NCBI GenBank assembly: GCA_963854835.1
Contig: OY978529.1
Location: 43,520,055-43,584,054 of the forward strand
Direction: 5' to 3'
Origin: Megamerina dolium
Taxonomy: Eukaryota; Arthropoda; Insecta; Diptera; Megamerinidae
Length of the DNA: 64,000 nucleotides
Under the pieces are notes generated by a model. It saw only the letters and a list, made by a program, of their open reading frames with translations. It was not told the origin of the DNA and searched no databases. Of the stretch, positions 63,188 to 64,000 are shown one piece after another. Within the stretch, counting starts at the first letter, position 1, and each line of letters begins with the position of its first letter. The translations under genes and the position numbers were made by a program.

Positions 63188-64000
63188 GTAAGTTTGTATT
63201 GTACCTGCTTACACGAATGCATATGTGCAAATGTATTCAAATATTTATATGACTTCTTTCGAATTCAGAGCAGTGTTTTACATAAAAAATTACTATAATA
63301 TGACGTTGTTAAAAGAATTTTTAGAAATTATGTACTTGAGTGGTTATTAAATTCACTTAATTCGAAATGTTGTTGTTATTTGTTTCTAGTTAATCGGTAG
63401 ACTCAAATGTTGCTAGAAAATGTTGCAATGACAAAGCTGTACAACAAAACTCAAAATTGATTTTTCTTCCTGAACAAAACAAAAAATTATATTTAGTCTC
63501 GAAGAAAAAATGGATTTTTTTTTTTTTGTAGAGTAAGAATTATAATTCATATATAATTATTTTTAGATATTTCGTTTAACACTCGTAAAAGAAATAACTG
63601 GTTCCAATAGACACACATAGGGTCGTCCAAAATTTGAATTTCCAAATTCCCTACTGACCGTAGGGTGAAGAAAAGCGAATGATCGAACAGATATCGTTAT
63701 TTTTTTGGAATTATTGTTGCTTTTATTCATTTTCTCTACGCTGTTAAAGTTTCGTGATGCTAATTGTGCTAATGTTAAAAAATTTCATATAAAATCGTGT
63801 TTTCATTTAATCAATTCGATTTAAATAGATAGTTACACAGCTGGTAAATATTATGTAATTCACATAATTTAATAGAAATATAATATGTACTGGTACCCGC
63901 AGAGTTAATGGATTGAAAAATTTAATTACAGTCACAAAGTTGTACAACATCAATTAACGGAGCTGGGATTCCTCGCTTAATTATGATGACTGGCATTTCA
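63188..64000. other. TEP E intron 1, beginning
   Basis: The first part resembles the other first introns (TTGTTTCTAGTTAATCGGTAG) and then diverges. No gene. Confidence 0.55.

Overview
The window is nuclear DNA of an insect, most likely a schizophoran fly and plausibly a tephritid fruit fly. The reasons are AT-rich intergenic DNA, short GT-AG introns, a DIP-family neuronal immunoglobulin gene, M13 (neprilysin-like) genes, a thioester-containing protein (TEP) closest in my recollection to Drosophila Tep2, and mariner, piggyBac, Jockey and SINE relics. The species is an inference.

Layout. 1-3.9 kb: two intronless M13 metallopeptidase-like genes converge tail to tail; the first runs off the left edge. 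4.2-8.8 kb: five minus-strand exons of a DIP-type three-Ig gene whose last and first exons are not seen, so the M13 pair and the next gene may lie inside its introns. 9.5-10.8 kb: a two-exon minus-strand gene for a secreted helical protein I do not recognise. 10.8-14.97 kb: non-coding DNA with tRNA-derived SINEs and a 150-bp hAT-type MITE.

14.97-64 kb: a plus-strand tandem array of five TEP copies, here called A to E. A (14975-18902) is a wreck: premature stop, frameshift, snap-back palindrome, a SINE in a splice donor, and a deletion that removed the bait region and thioester. B (22191-34231) and C (36210-47563) are intact 13-exon genes encoding 1440 and 1453 residues; every exon was placed by GT-AG boundaries and phase. 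D (48812-61550) is complete except for a TAG in exon 4. E enters with its signal-peptide exon at 63123. B, C and D share intact GCGEQ and almost identical 3' halves, introns included. Exons 2-7 differ between copies in a mosaic way, and the 5' part of exon 7 (bait region) is unrelated between copies.

The long first introns and spacers (6-8 kb) hold relics that differ between copies: a piggyBac transposase, mariner, a 5'-truncated Jockey-type LINE, an LTR-retrotransposon gag with its LTR, SINEs, and five copies of a 1.3-1.7 kb repeat (family X). X has about six 150-bp internal modules carrying GGGCGTGG, and inverted CTGCAT/ATGCAG ends. An empty site in a sister unit fixes its boundaries.

The TEP copies would make secreted complement-like opsonin or protease-trap proteins with a shared thioester body and copy-specific baits. 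In Drosophila Tep2 that variety comes from alternative exons; here it seems to come from gene copies.
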